Of a stretch of DNA of 64,000 bases, positions 34,955 to 42,287 are shown in pieces (position 1 is the first letter of the stretch; each line of letters begins with the position of its first letter). The stretch lies in assembly GCF_029392095.1 (NCBI RefSeq), contig NZ_CP113930.1, forward strand, positions 1,116,001 to 1,180,000. Reading direction: 5' to 3'. A model generated the notes under the pieces. It did not search any database, had not been told where the DNA came from, and worked only from the letters and a program-made list of their open reading frames with translations. A program made the position numbers and the translations under genes. Source of the stretch: Lactobacillus sp. ESL0700 (lineage in GTDB: Bacteria; Bacillota; Bacilli; Lactobacillales; Lactobacillaceae).

Positions 34955-35449
34955 CTATTTCATTTCATCATATTTTTTCTTCATCGTTGTCCATGATTTA
35001 GGCTCATCATCTGGCAGAAGCTGGAATTGAATCTCAACACCATGCCTTGCAATATCTTCAAAGGCATCGTAATCATTTTGATCTAAAGCAACTGTTCTTC
35101 CTAATACCTTAGTCCCAGGTCTAGTGTTCATTGGACCAACATTAAGTACCTTACCGAAATCAACACCTAGATCAACCAATTTAGCAAATGTCTGTGGTGA
35201 GTCACTTATTAAAAAGAATTTCTTTTTAGATTCAATTCCCTTTGCAATTTTTTCACCTGCTTCTGCAACAGTGTAAATTCCGACTTTTAACTCATTGGCT
35301 GCAGCTTTAAGAACCTTTCTACGCAGCTTGTCATGTGCAATATTATCACCAACAACTAAAATACCATCTACTGGACGTGCCTTAGTCCATCTGGTCATTG
35401 TTTGACCATGGATTACACGATCGTCAACTCTTACTACTGAAATACTCAT
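34955..35449 (-). CDS. PTS mannose-family EIIB component
   Basis: 164-residue cytoplasmic phosphocarrier. RVDDRVIHGQTMTRW holds the phosphohistidine (His14), and the KKFFLISDSPQTFAKLVDLG and LNVGPMNTRPGTKVLGRTVA segments are characteristic of sorbose/mannose EIIB. It accepts phosphate from EIIA and phosphorylates the incoming sugar at the EIIC-EIID channel. ATG start. Confidence 0.93.
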   Translation of the reverse strand: MSISVVRVDDRVIHGQTMTRWTKARPVDGILVVGDNIAHDKLRRKVLKAAANELKVGIYTVAEAGEKIAKGIESKKKFFLISDSPQTFAKLVDLGVDFGKVLNVGPMNTRPGTKVLGRTVALDQNDYDAFEDIARHGVEIQFQLLPDDEPKSWTTMKKKYDEMK

Positions 35450-35474
35450 TTTTTATTACTCCATTCCTCAATTT

Positions 35475-35885
35475 CTAAAAAAGGTCGTCATTATCATCTT
35501 GAATATCTTCTGCTTTTATAATTCCTTCTGTACCAGCTTTTAAAACAATTTCTGTTGCTTCTTCAAGTGTTGTTTGACTTGTAAGCTGAGGGATTAATTC
35601 AAGTAACATTGGTAAATTTAATCCACTAATTAAACTAACCTTTTCTGGATGTTCTAAATAATATTTATATGATTCGTTATAAGGTGTTCCTCCTTTCAAA
35701 TCAGCCAAAATCAAAACTGGTCCCTTTTGCTGATCTAATAATGCATTTAACCTGCTACGATATTTATCAATGCCATCATTATCCAATTCTAAAGTTAAAA
35801 TTTTTGAACTTTTACCAGCAATAAATTCAAAGCCTGATAAAATACCTTCAGCTAAGTTACCATGTGATGTCAAAAGAACTTTCAC
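35475..35885 (-). CDS. PTS mannose-family EIIA component
   Basis: 136-residue cytoplasmic EIIA, first gene of the operon. KVLLTSHGNLAEG carries the phosphohistidine and ILADLKGGTPYNESYKY is the second conserved block. The open frame runs to 35978, but GTG at 35885 is preferred: TGGAG lies about 9 bases upstream, and promoter and operator elements occupy the longer frame. The C-terminus is acidic (DDNDDLF), like that of EIIC. Regulated by two TGTAATTA-type sites just upstream. Confidence 0.9.
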   Translation of the reverse strand: MKVLLTSHGNLAEGILSGFEFIAGKSSKILTLELDNDGIDKYRSRLNALLDQQKGPVLILADLKGGTPYNESYKYYLEHPEKVSLISGLNLPMLLELIPQLTSQTTLEEATEIVLKAGTEGIIKAEDIQDDNDDLF

Positions 35886-35902
35886 TAGCTTCATCTCCAT
35901 TT

Positions 35903-35959
35903 TGTAATTACATATTATTTTTACAATGTAATTATATGGAATCGCTATCTTTAAGTCAA
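35903..35959 (-). promoter_or_regulatory. Promoter and double operator of the mannose-family PTS operon
   Basis: On the minus strand, TTGACT (35954-35959), 17-base spacer, TATAAT (35931-35936). Operator-like TGTAATTATA (35927-35936, plus strand) overlaps the -10, and a perfect TGTAATTACA (35903-35912) lies downstream of the start. Binding there would block transcription. The same motif precedes deoC and gntR. Confidence 0.75.
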
Positions 35960-35989
35960 TATCTATTTTTATAAGCATTTAATTTATTG

Positions 35990-36034
35990 TTGACCTTTTT
36001 GCTTTTAGTTATTATAATTTGTTATGTAAATACA
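35990..36034 (+). promoter_or_regulatory. Promoter and operator of deoC
   Basis: TTGACC (35990-35995), 17-base spacer, TATAAT (36013-36018), then the operator-like palindrome TGTAAATACA (36025-36034) at the start site. Divergent from the PTS operon promoter. Confidence 0.75.
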
Positions 36035-36050
36035 TAAAGGAGAAATAATT

Positions 36051-36758
36051 ATGAAATATACAATTGATGACTTTGCCCGCTTAATTGACCATACGAATTT
36101 ACATCCGTATGCAACTCAAGAAGATATGAAGAAACTCTGTGACGAAGCAAAAAAGTATCATTTTAAAATGGTGGCAATTAATCAAGTTCAATCAGAATAT
36201 TGCGCTAAGCAACTTGCAGGAACAGACATTGATACTGGAGCAGCAATTAGTTTCCCTTTAGGACAAACAACTGTGGCTTCAAAGGTTTTTGATACTGAAA
36301 ATGCAATCGAAAATGGTGCTAACGAAATTGATTACGTAGTAAATTTAACTAAAGTACGTGACCATGATTGGGACTACATTGAAGACGAAATGAAGCAAAT
36401 TGTTGCTGCATGCCATGAAAAGAATATTCCGTGCAAAGTAATTTTTGAAACCTGCTTTCTCACCAAAGATGAAATTAAGCAATTAGCTTTAATTGCCAAA
36501 AAAGTTGAACCTGACTTTGTTAAGACTTCTACTGGCTTTGGGACTGCTGGTGCTAAAGTTGAAGATGTTAAGTTAATGAAGGAAAATGTTGGCCCTAATG
36601 TTAAAGTTAAGGCAGCTGGTGGTATTCGTAACACCGATGACTTTTTAGCGATGATTGCCGCAGGTGCACAGCGAATCGGGACTAGCTCTGGTGTCAAAAT
36701 CATTGAAACTTTGAAAAAACGCTTTGAAGATGACAACATTACTTCGCTAGATATTTAA
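36051..36758 (+). CDS. deoC: Deoxyribose-phosphate aldolase
   Basis: 235-residue class I aldolase that splits 2-deoxyribose-5-phosphate to acetaldehyde and glyceraldehyde-3-phosphate. [21 protein letters not shown], the Schiff-base lysine in [13 protein letters not shown] and the second lysine in [10 protein letters not shown] are all present. AAAGGAG before the ATG. Divergent from the mannose-family PTS and followed by the GntR regulator gene; all three carry the same operator-like motif. This suggests that deoC serves a catabolic route for the PTS substrate rather than only nucleoside salvage. Confidence 0.95.
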   Translation: MKYTIDDFARLIDHTNLHPYATQEDMKKLCDEAKKYHFKMVAINQVQSEYCAKQLAGTDIDTGAAISFPLGQTTVASKVFDTENAIENGANEIDYVVNLTKVRDHDWDYIEDEMKQIVAACHEKNIPCKVIFETCFLTKDEIKQLALIAKKVEPDFVKTSTGFGTAGAKVEDVKLMKENVGPNVKVKAAGGIRNTDDFLAMIAAGAQRIGTSSGVKIIETLKKRFEDDNITSLDI

Positions 36759-36776
36759 AATAAAAATTTTAAGATA

Positions 36777-36826
36777 AAAAAATCAATGCAAAATACCAAC
36801 TGGAATTGGTAAGCATTGATTTTTTT
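36777..36826 (+). terminator. Terminator between deoC and gntR
   Basis: AATCAATGC (36781-36789) pairs with GCATTGATT (36813-36821), with an inner ACCAA...TTGGT pair and T-run. Confidence 0.8.
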
Positions 36827-36840
36827 GTGTTATAGTAACT

Positions 36841-36850
36841 TGTAATTACA
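36841..36850 (+). promoter_or_regulatory. Operator-like palindrome before gntR
   Basis: Perfect TGTAATTACA 19 bases before the GTG start, downstream of a TATAGT (36831-36836) that may be a -10. Likely autoregulation. Confidence 0.6.
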
Positions 36851-36869
36851 TAAAAAAGGTGGCAATAGT

Positions 36870-37589
36870 GTGACAAAAGCAGGACAACCTAAATATAAAT
36901 TAATTGAAGACGATCTACTAAAGAAAATACAAACTGGTGTCTACAAACAAAACACACTGATTCCGCGGGAAGTAGAACTTGCAGAAAACTATCATGTTAG
37001 TCGACCGACCGTGCGGCAAGCAATTTCTAAGCTAGTCAACAAAGGCTATTTAGAACGCCGACGCAAGCGCGGAACGATCGTTAGGCAAGCAAAAATCGAG
37101 CAGGAATTTACGCACGTAATTGAAAGTTACAGCACAGAAATGAATACAAAAGGTATTTACCCTAAGACAAACCTGCTTTACTTTCAAGTCCAACAAGCTA
37201 ACTCCGAAGTAAGTGAGAACCTAAGAATCCCATTGAATGCACCAGTTTTTAAGCTGACACGATTACGTTATGCTGATCAGAAGCCAATCGTTTTAGTTAC
37301 TACTTATGTTCCGGAAGAAAGAGTGCCTGAGTTAATCAACTACGACTTTGTTAAGGATTCTCTTTACAGTACTTTGGAAAAGTACCAATTAAAAGTAACG
37401 CATGTTATCAGGAAGTTGGAAGTTTTAGAAGCTGACGAAACTACGGCCAATCTACTTAATATTCCAAATAACAAGCCAATTTTTTATTTTCACACCCAAG
37501 GCCTTACTAGTGACGAAAAGCCAATCGAATATTCAATTGCCAAGTATCGCGGCGACCTTAATTCATTCATTATTGATGTTCGCAGATAA
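36870..37589 (+). CDS. GntR-family (HutC/UTRA) transcriptional regulator
   Basis: 239 residues. The winged HTH (about 8-75) has YKLIEDDLLKKIQTGVYKQN, LIPREVELAENYHVSRPTVR, QAISKLVNKGYLERRRKRGT. The UTRA effector domain (about 95-235) ends with PIEYSIAKYRGDLNSF. These repressors are released by sugar phosphates. GTG start with AAGGTGG upstream. The TGTAATTACA motif occurs before this gene, before deoC and twice before the mannose-family PTS operon, so all are probably its regulon. Confidence 0.9.
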   Translation: MTKAGQPKYKLIEDDLLKKIQTGVYKQNTLIPREVELAENYHVSRPTVRQAISKLVNKGYLERRRKRGTIVRQAKIEQEFTHVIESYSTEMNTKGIYPKTNLLYFQVQQANSEVSENLRIPLNAPVFKLTRLRYADQKPIVLVTTYVPEERVPELINYDFVKDSLYSTLEKYQLKVTHVIRKLEVLEADETTANLLNIPNNKPIFYFHTQGLTSDEKPIEYSIAKYRGDLNSFIIDVRR

Positions 37590-37762
37590 GCTGGACTCAA
37601 ATAAAAATCATGTTCATTAGAAGTTTTAACTGACATTTATTCCTAGCTGATTTTTAAAATAATCATTAATATTATCAAGTGGCTATGCTTTTATTTCCTA
37701 GAAAAAACGGCGTAACTGTGCTAATTTAGATAAAGTATAAATTAATCAAAGGAAGGCAAATT

Positions 37763-40036
37763 ATGTCTGAAAAAATTACCGGCTTAAGTCAAGCCGAAGC
37801 AGATAAACTTCTTAAAGAAAAAGGGTTAAATGAGGTTCCAGAACCACAATTTAACTTTTTTAAAGAATTTTTATCTAAATTATGGAACCTATCCGCCTGG
37901 ATTTTGGAAGCAGCCCTGCTTTTGGAATGTATTTTAGGAAAATGGATTCAATCATTATTTGTACTGTTAATGTTACTATTTGCGGCATGGAATGGTGCGA
38001 CACAAAAGAAGCGTTCGCGGCGGGTGTTAAATAATATTTCCCACAAATTAACGCCAACTGTTTCCGTTCAACGCGACAATAAGTGGCAAAATATCGATTC
38101 CAAGTATCTTGTACCTGGCGACCTGATTAATTTGCAGCCGGGAGACGTTCTTGCGGCTGATGTCAAACTTGTTGATGGCCAACTTTCAACTGATGAAAGC
38201 TCAATCACCGGTGAAGCAAAAACAGTTCATAAGAAAATTAACGACGCAGCCTTTGCTGGGACAACTGTTGTTGAAGGGTCTGGCTTAGCCATTGTAACTG
38301 CAACTGGATCAGACTCTCGTTCAGGTAAGACCATTAACCTAATTAATAATTCTGCAGCTCCGGGACATTTACAACAGCTGTTAACCAAGATTATTTATTA
38401 TCTTTGCTTACTAGACGGTTTCTTAACTCTAATTATCATCGTTGCTTCCTTCTTTAAGGGTGGCGATATTAAAAATTTGGTCAACATGCTACCGTTTTTA
38501 GCTATGATGTTCATTGCTTCAATTCCAGTGGCAATGCCATCAACTTTTGCTTTATCTAACTCATTTGAAGCAACTAGATTGAGCAAGGAAGGTGTTCTGA
38601 CCGCCGATTTAACTGGTATTCAAGATGCAGCCAATCTGAACTTGATTTTACTGGATAAAACAGGAACAATCACTGAAAACAAGACTGCAGTTGCTCAATG
38701 GACTAATTTCAGCCAACTTGACAACAAGTTAGTGCTTGAACTGGCTACTGCTGCAACTGACCAACGAAATAAAAAAATCATCGATGCTGCAATCGATGAG
38801 TATGCTGTTGAACAAGGATTAACGGTTAAAACAAGTGATGACTTTACCCCCTTCACTTCTGGTACTGGGTATTCAATGGCTAACGTTGATGGTTATAACG
38901 TTAAGTTAGGTTCATTTAAGCAGCTTTCTCTAATTGATAAAACCGCTAATGACAAGGTAAAAGAAATTGACTTTGGTGCGGGACGTTCCTGTGCTCTACT
39001 AATCAATGACCAACTTGCTGGTGTCTTCATTTTGCAAGATAAGGTTCGGTCAGATTCTAAGGCTGCCTTAGCCGAATTGAAAAAGCGCGGCGTTCGCCCA
39101 ATCATGTTAACCGGTGATAATCAAAAGACAGCTTTAGCAGTTGCTAAACAAGTTGATTTAACTGGTGACGTAATTTCAATTCATGATTTTAACGAAAATA
39201 CCGATATTAATCAGCTAGCCGGCATTGCGGATGTCTTACCAGAAGATAAATTGCGCATGGTTAAGTTCTTCCAAAAGAAGGGCTATATCGTGGGTATGAC
39301 CGGTGATGGCGTTAATGACTCACCCGCTCTAAAGCAAGCAGAAGTCGGCATTGCTGTATCTAACGCAGCAGACGTTGCTAAACGGTCTGGAAAGATGGTT
39401 TTACTAACTGATGGTTTGAGTTCAATTGTTAAGATTTTAGATGCTGGTCACCGTGTTTACCAAAGAATGACCACGTGGTCTTTAACTAAACTAGCAAGAA
39501 CGGCTCAATTGACAATGCTACTAACATTTGGTTACCTCTTCTTCAATTATATTCCGATGGCGTTAAACGCAATGGTTATCTATACTATTATGAATAACAT
39601 GGTAACCATGATGATCGGAACCGACCGCACTCATATTACTTATAAGCCAGAAAACTGGAATATCGCTAAGTTAGCTAAAATCGCCTTTTCACTTGCTTTT
39701 GGCTGGACAGTAATTGGGATTATCGCAGTTGGCTACCTAAATACCCACGGTTTTAGCCACGGTACAGTTTCAACGATGGTTTATGTTTACCTTGTATTGA
39801 GTGCAATGTTCATCCTGCTGATTACCAGAACCAAGCGTTTCTTCTGGCAGGATTATCCATCAAAAGCTGTTGGTTTAACCCAAATAGCGGATGTGATTTT
39901 AACAATTATCCTTGCCCTCTTTGGTATTGCAATGACTAAGATTAGTTGGACTAACCTGTTAATCACCTTTGCTATCGCAATCGTGGCAGCTGTGATAGTT
40001 GATTTATTCTATCAGCCAATTATGAAAAATAAATAA
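37763..40036 (+). CDS. P-type ATPase, proton-pump-like (P3A group)
   Basis: 757-residue cation pump of the plasma-membrane H+-ATPase type. Motifs in order: actuator STDESSITGEAK (about 142-153), IPVAMPSTFALS in helix M4, phosphorylation site LLDKTGTITENK with Asp298, MLTGDNQKTA, and hinge TGDGVNDSPALKQAEVGIAV. No N-terminal metal-binding Cys motif, and Pro in M4 is not flanked by Cys, so it is not a heavy-metal pump. May support acid tolerance or membrane potential. AAGGAAGG before the ATG. Monocistronic, with its own terminator. Confidence 0.88.
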   Translation: MSEKITGLSQAEADKLLKEKGLNEVPEPQFNFFKEFLSKLWNLSAWILEAALLLECILGKWIQSLFVLLMLLFAAWNGATQKKRSRRVLNNISHKLTPTVSVQRDNKWQNIDSKYLVPGDLINLQPGDVLAADVKLVDGQLSTDESSITGEAKTVHKKINDAAFAGTTVVEGSGLAIVTATGSDSRSGKTINLINNSAAPGHLQQLLTKIIYYLCLLDGFLTLIIIVASFFKGGDIKNLVNMLPFLAMMFIASIPVAMPSTFALSNSFEATRLSKEGVLTADLTGIQDAANLNLILLDKTGTITENKTAVAQWTNFSQLDNKLVLELATAATDQRNKKIIDAAIDEYAVEQGLTVKTSDDFTPFTSGTGYSMANVDGYNVKLGSFKQLSLIDKTANDKVKEIDFGAGRSCALLINDQLAGVFILQDKVRSDSKAALAELKKRGVRPIMLTGDNQKTALAVAKQVDLTGDVISIHDFNENTDINQLAGIADVLPEDKLRMVKFFQKKGYIVGMTGDGVNDSPALKQAEVGIAVSNAADVAKRSGKMVLLTDGLSSIVKILDAGHRVYQRMTTWSLTKLARTAQLTMLLTFGYLFFNYIPMALNAMVIYTIMNNMVTMMIGTDRTHITYKPENWNIAKLAKIAFSLAFGWTVIGIIAVGYLNTHGFSHGTVSTMVYVYLVLSAMFILLITRTKRFFWQDYPSKAVGLTQIADVILTIILALFGIAMTKISWTNLLITFAIAIVAAVIVDLFYQPIMKNK

Positions 40037-40043
40037 TGACTTT

Positions 40044-40080
40044 AAAATAGAGCTTTTTAGTTAAAAAGCTCTATTTTTTT
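40044..40080. terminator. Terminator after the P-type ATPase gene
   Basis: AAAATAGAGCTTTTT pairs with AAAAAGCTCTATTTT around a 4-base loop. T-run on the plus strand; may also serve the convergent CofE-like gene. Confidence 0.85.
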
Positions 40081-40131
40081 GCAAAAAAATACTCCTAAAA
40101 TTTAGAGATTCTCGAAATTTAAACTCGCAAC

Positions 40132-40839
40132 TTAATTCAATGCATCTTTAATACTCGAATCAGAAGATTTTTCATATTTCAACCCATGAATTGCTACTAA
40201 AGGAATATTTGTCCCTCTTTGTCCCATTACTAGTCCTGCCGCACTTGCCAGCAAATCGCATAAGGTTTCAACGGTCTTATTTTCCTTATCAATTCTTAAG
40301 CCATTTATACCATATAAACCCACAGCAACTTGGTTAGCTCCCTTTTTATCAATTCTGCCGTCACTGTCTGTAATAATTACGCTAACTCTCACTCCTAGTT
40401 GTAAATAAAAAGTATCACTTATATTTTTTGCGGTTTTATCACAATCATTAGGTAGTACAATCGCATATCCATCTTTTCCTTTATCAACCCCTGCACTTGT
40501 AAGATATAAACCATTGGGCAGCCAAGCACCAATATAATTATCTTCTACTTCCAAACATCTACCATCAGGACTTTGAGTTTGATTAATAATTACTTGGATT
40601 AATCTTGAATCCTTTCTAGGTATCTTCTCATGTATTTTTTTAGCAACTATTGAAGGGGTTATTTCATCCAATTTAACTATATTTCCTTCGGCAATGGAAC
40701 AAATTTTGGACGCCACGCATATAACATCACCATCATAAATTTCAAACTTTTGTTTTTTTATTGTTTCAACAAAAATTTCTCCTATATTACACGTGTTTTC
40801 GATCATCGGGACACCCTGCAAACCATTTATTTCAATCAT
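40132..40839 (-). CDS. CofE-like (F420-0:gamma-glutamyl ligase family) protein
   Basis: 235 residues matching the CofE/FbiB ligase family, whose known members add glutamate to coenzyme F420-0 with GTP. Seen: YDGDVICVASKICSIAEGN near the N-terminus, GLYLTSAGVDKGKD, VIITDSDGRIDKKGANQVAV and ETLCDLLASAAGLVMG, at the same spacing as in CofE. Length is close to a single-domain CofE (about 245). No other F420 gene is nearby and lactobacilli are not known to make F420, so the true substrate is probably another molecule. ATG start, with a distant GGGGGAG upstream. Single gene. Confidence 0.75.
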   Translation of the reverse strand: MIEINGLQGVPMIENTCNIGEIFVETIKKQKFEIYDGDVICVASKICSIAEGNIVKLDEITPSIVAKKIHEKIPRKDSRLIQVIINQTQSPDGRCLEVEDNYIGAWLPNGLYLTSAGVDKGKDGYAIVLPNDCDKTAKNISDTFYLQLGVRVSVIITDSDGRIDKKGANQVAVGLYGINGLRIDKENKTVETLCDLLASAAGLVMGQRGTNIPLVAIHGLKYEKSSDSSIKDALN

Positions 40840-40927
40840 TGTTATCTTTCTCTCCCCCTGATTTATTACTTAGTCTATCTATTATTTATTTTAAGTCTTC
40901 ACAATTTAATTAAAATACTTTTGCAAA

Positions 40928-40965
40928 TTAAAAAGAATTACAACCTAATAACAATTGTAATTCTT
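40928..40965 (-). terminator. Terminator of the GNAT gene
   Basis: AAGAATTACAA (40933-40943) pairs with TTGTAATTCTT (40955-40965), T-run on the minus strand. Confidence 0.75.
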
Positions 40966-41012
40966 ATAGAAAAATATTTAATTTTTTGCTGCTGTATAGA
41001 ATGACTGAATCT

Positions 41013-41540
41013 TTAACGAACTAGTTCATAAACGTACGAGGTTTCATCAGCACGGTAAACACCGTGTAAAGTTCCCACTTGCTTAAAGCCCATTTTATCA
41101 ATCAAATGTTGCATTGCCTTATTGTCTTCATGCGTATCAATTCTAATTGAATCAACCTCAGGATGATTATCCCGAATATTTTCAATGACAGCTTGCAACA
41201 GCTTAGTCGCATAACCATTACCAGCGTGTTTAGAATGAATTGCGACCCGATGAATAACCACATAATTATCTGTTTGTATTAACCAGTCACCATTCAATTT
41301 ATCGTATGAATGATCGGGCGGTGTAACGATCGAAATTGCACCAACGGTTTCCTCATCATCAGAAACAGCTAGGTATGCCCAACCATTTTCAATATCTTCC
41401 TTAATTTGATCAGGTGATGGATACTCACCCTGCCATTGATTGACGCCACTTTCTGCCAATTGGTTAGCGCCATCTTTTAAAATCGCCATAATTTGATCAA
41501 AGTCGGTCATTGTTGCTCTTCTTAATTGCAAATCTTTCAC
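41013..41540 (-). CDS. GNAT-family N-acetyltransferase
   Basis: 175 residues with the acetyl-CoA fold: N-terminal LRRATMTDFDQIMAIL, then VIHRVAIHSKHAGNGYATKL (the R/Q-x-x-G-x-G/A type pyrophosphate loop) and IRIDTHEDNKAMQHLIDKMG, with FKQVGTLH near the end. Acceptor substrate unknown. The GTG at 41540 is only 2 bases from AGGAG, so the TTG at 41531, 10 bases away, may be the real start. Single gene upstream of the CofE-like gene, with a terminator between. Confidence 0.88.
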   Translation of the reverse strand: MKDLQLRRATMTDFDQIMAILKDGANQLAESGVNQWQGEYPSPDQIKEDIENGWAYLAVSDDEETVGAISIVTPPDHSYDKLNGDWLIQTDNYVVIHRVAIHSKHAGNGYATKLLQAVIENIRDNHPEVDSIRIDTHEDNKAMQHLIDKMGFKQVGTLHGVYRADETSYVYELVR

Positions 41541-41616
41541 TTCTCCTTTTAAAACATACGATCTATTATACCGACGCTAATCAGGTATGTAAAAAGATCT
41601 GTTTTTGCAACATTAA

Positions 41617-41653
41617 TAAAAAAACAGTTTTCTTTAATTACAAAAGAAAACTG
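41617..41653 (-). terminator. Terminator of apt
   Basis: CAGTTTTCTTT pairs with AAAGAAAACTG (41625-41653), followed by a seven-T run on the minus strand. Confidence 0.85.
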
Positions 41654-41661
41654 CTTTGTTA

Positions 41662-42189
41662 TTAAGCACCATGATATTGGACAAGTGAATAAATATCAAG
41701 TCCTGGTAACTTTTCCTTACCCTTTAAATCAGGCAATTCAATATAAAATGCGGCACCAACTACGATACCACCTAAATTTTCAATTAACTGCTTGCAGGCA
41801 CGCAAGGTTCCAGCTGTTGCAAGTAAGTCATCACAGATAACTACTCGTTGACCTGGCTTAATTGCATCCTTATGCATTTCCAAGCTGTTAGAACCATATT
41901 CCAAATCATATGAAGCTCTCTCGACTTCTCTTGGCAACTTATGAGGCTTTCTTGCAGGAACAAAGCCTAAACCTAATTCAGTTGCAACAGGACAGCCCAC
42001 AATAAACCCACGAGCTTCAGGACCGACAATGACATCTGCTTTTCTACTCTTAGCGTATTCTGCAAGCTTATGCGTAGCTGCTCTAAACAATTCGCCATCC
42101 TGCAAAATTGGGGTAATATCCCGAAAGACAATCCCTTTATTCGGAAAGTCATTAACACTGGCAATCCGTTCTTCAAAAATGTTTTCCAT
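41662..42189 (-). CDS. apt: Adenine phosphoribosyltransferase
   Basis: 175-residue purine salvage enzyme: adenine plus PRPP to AMP. The PRPP loop [13 protein letters not shown] (acidic pair plus TAGT), [14 protein letters not shown] and [20 protein letters not shown] are as expected. ATG at 42189 with TTTGGAGG 11 bases upstream is preferred; the longer frame begins inside that ribosome site. Downstream of recJ, the gene order common in lactobacilli, and ended by a strong terminator. Confidence 0.95.
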   Translation of the reverse strand: MENIFEERIASVNDFPNKGIVFRDITPILQDGELFRAATHKLAEYAKSRKADVIVGPEARGFIVGCPVATELGLGFVPARKPHKLPREVERASYDLEYGSNSLEMHKDAIKPGQRVVICDDLLATAGTLRACKQLIENLGGIVVGAAFYIELPDLKGKEKLPGLDIYSLVQYHGA

Positions 42190-42287
42190 AAGAAGAAAAA
42201 CCTCCAAAACTTCATTTGCTTTTCAAAGCACAATTTAACTTACATATTCTAACAGATTTAACCATAAAAAGCACTAAAAATCGTGTA

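Noticed and set aside
40132..40839. Evidence for an F420 pathway in this organism
   Set aside because: One CofE-like gene is not enough; no other F420 biosynthesis or use gene is in the window.
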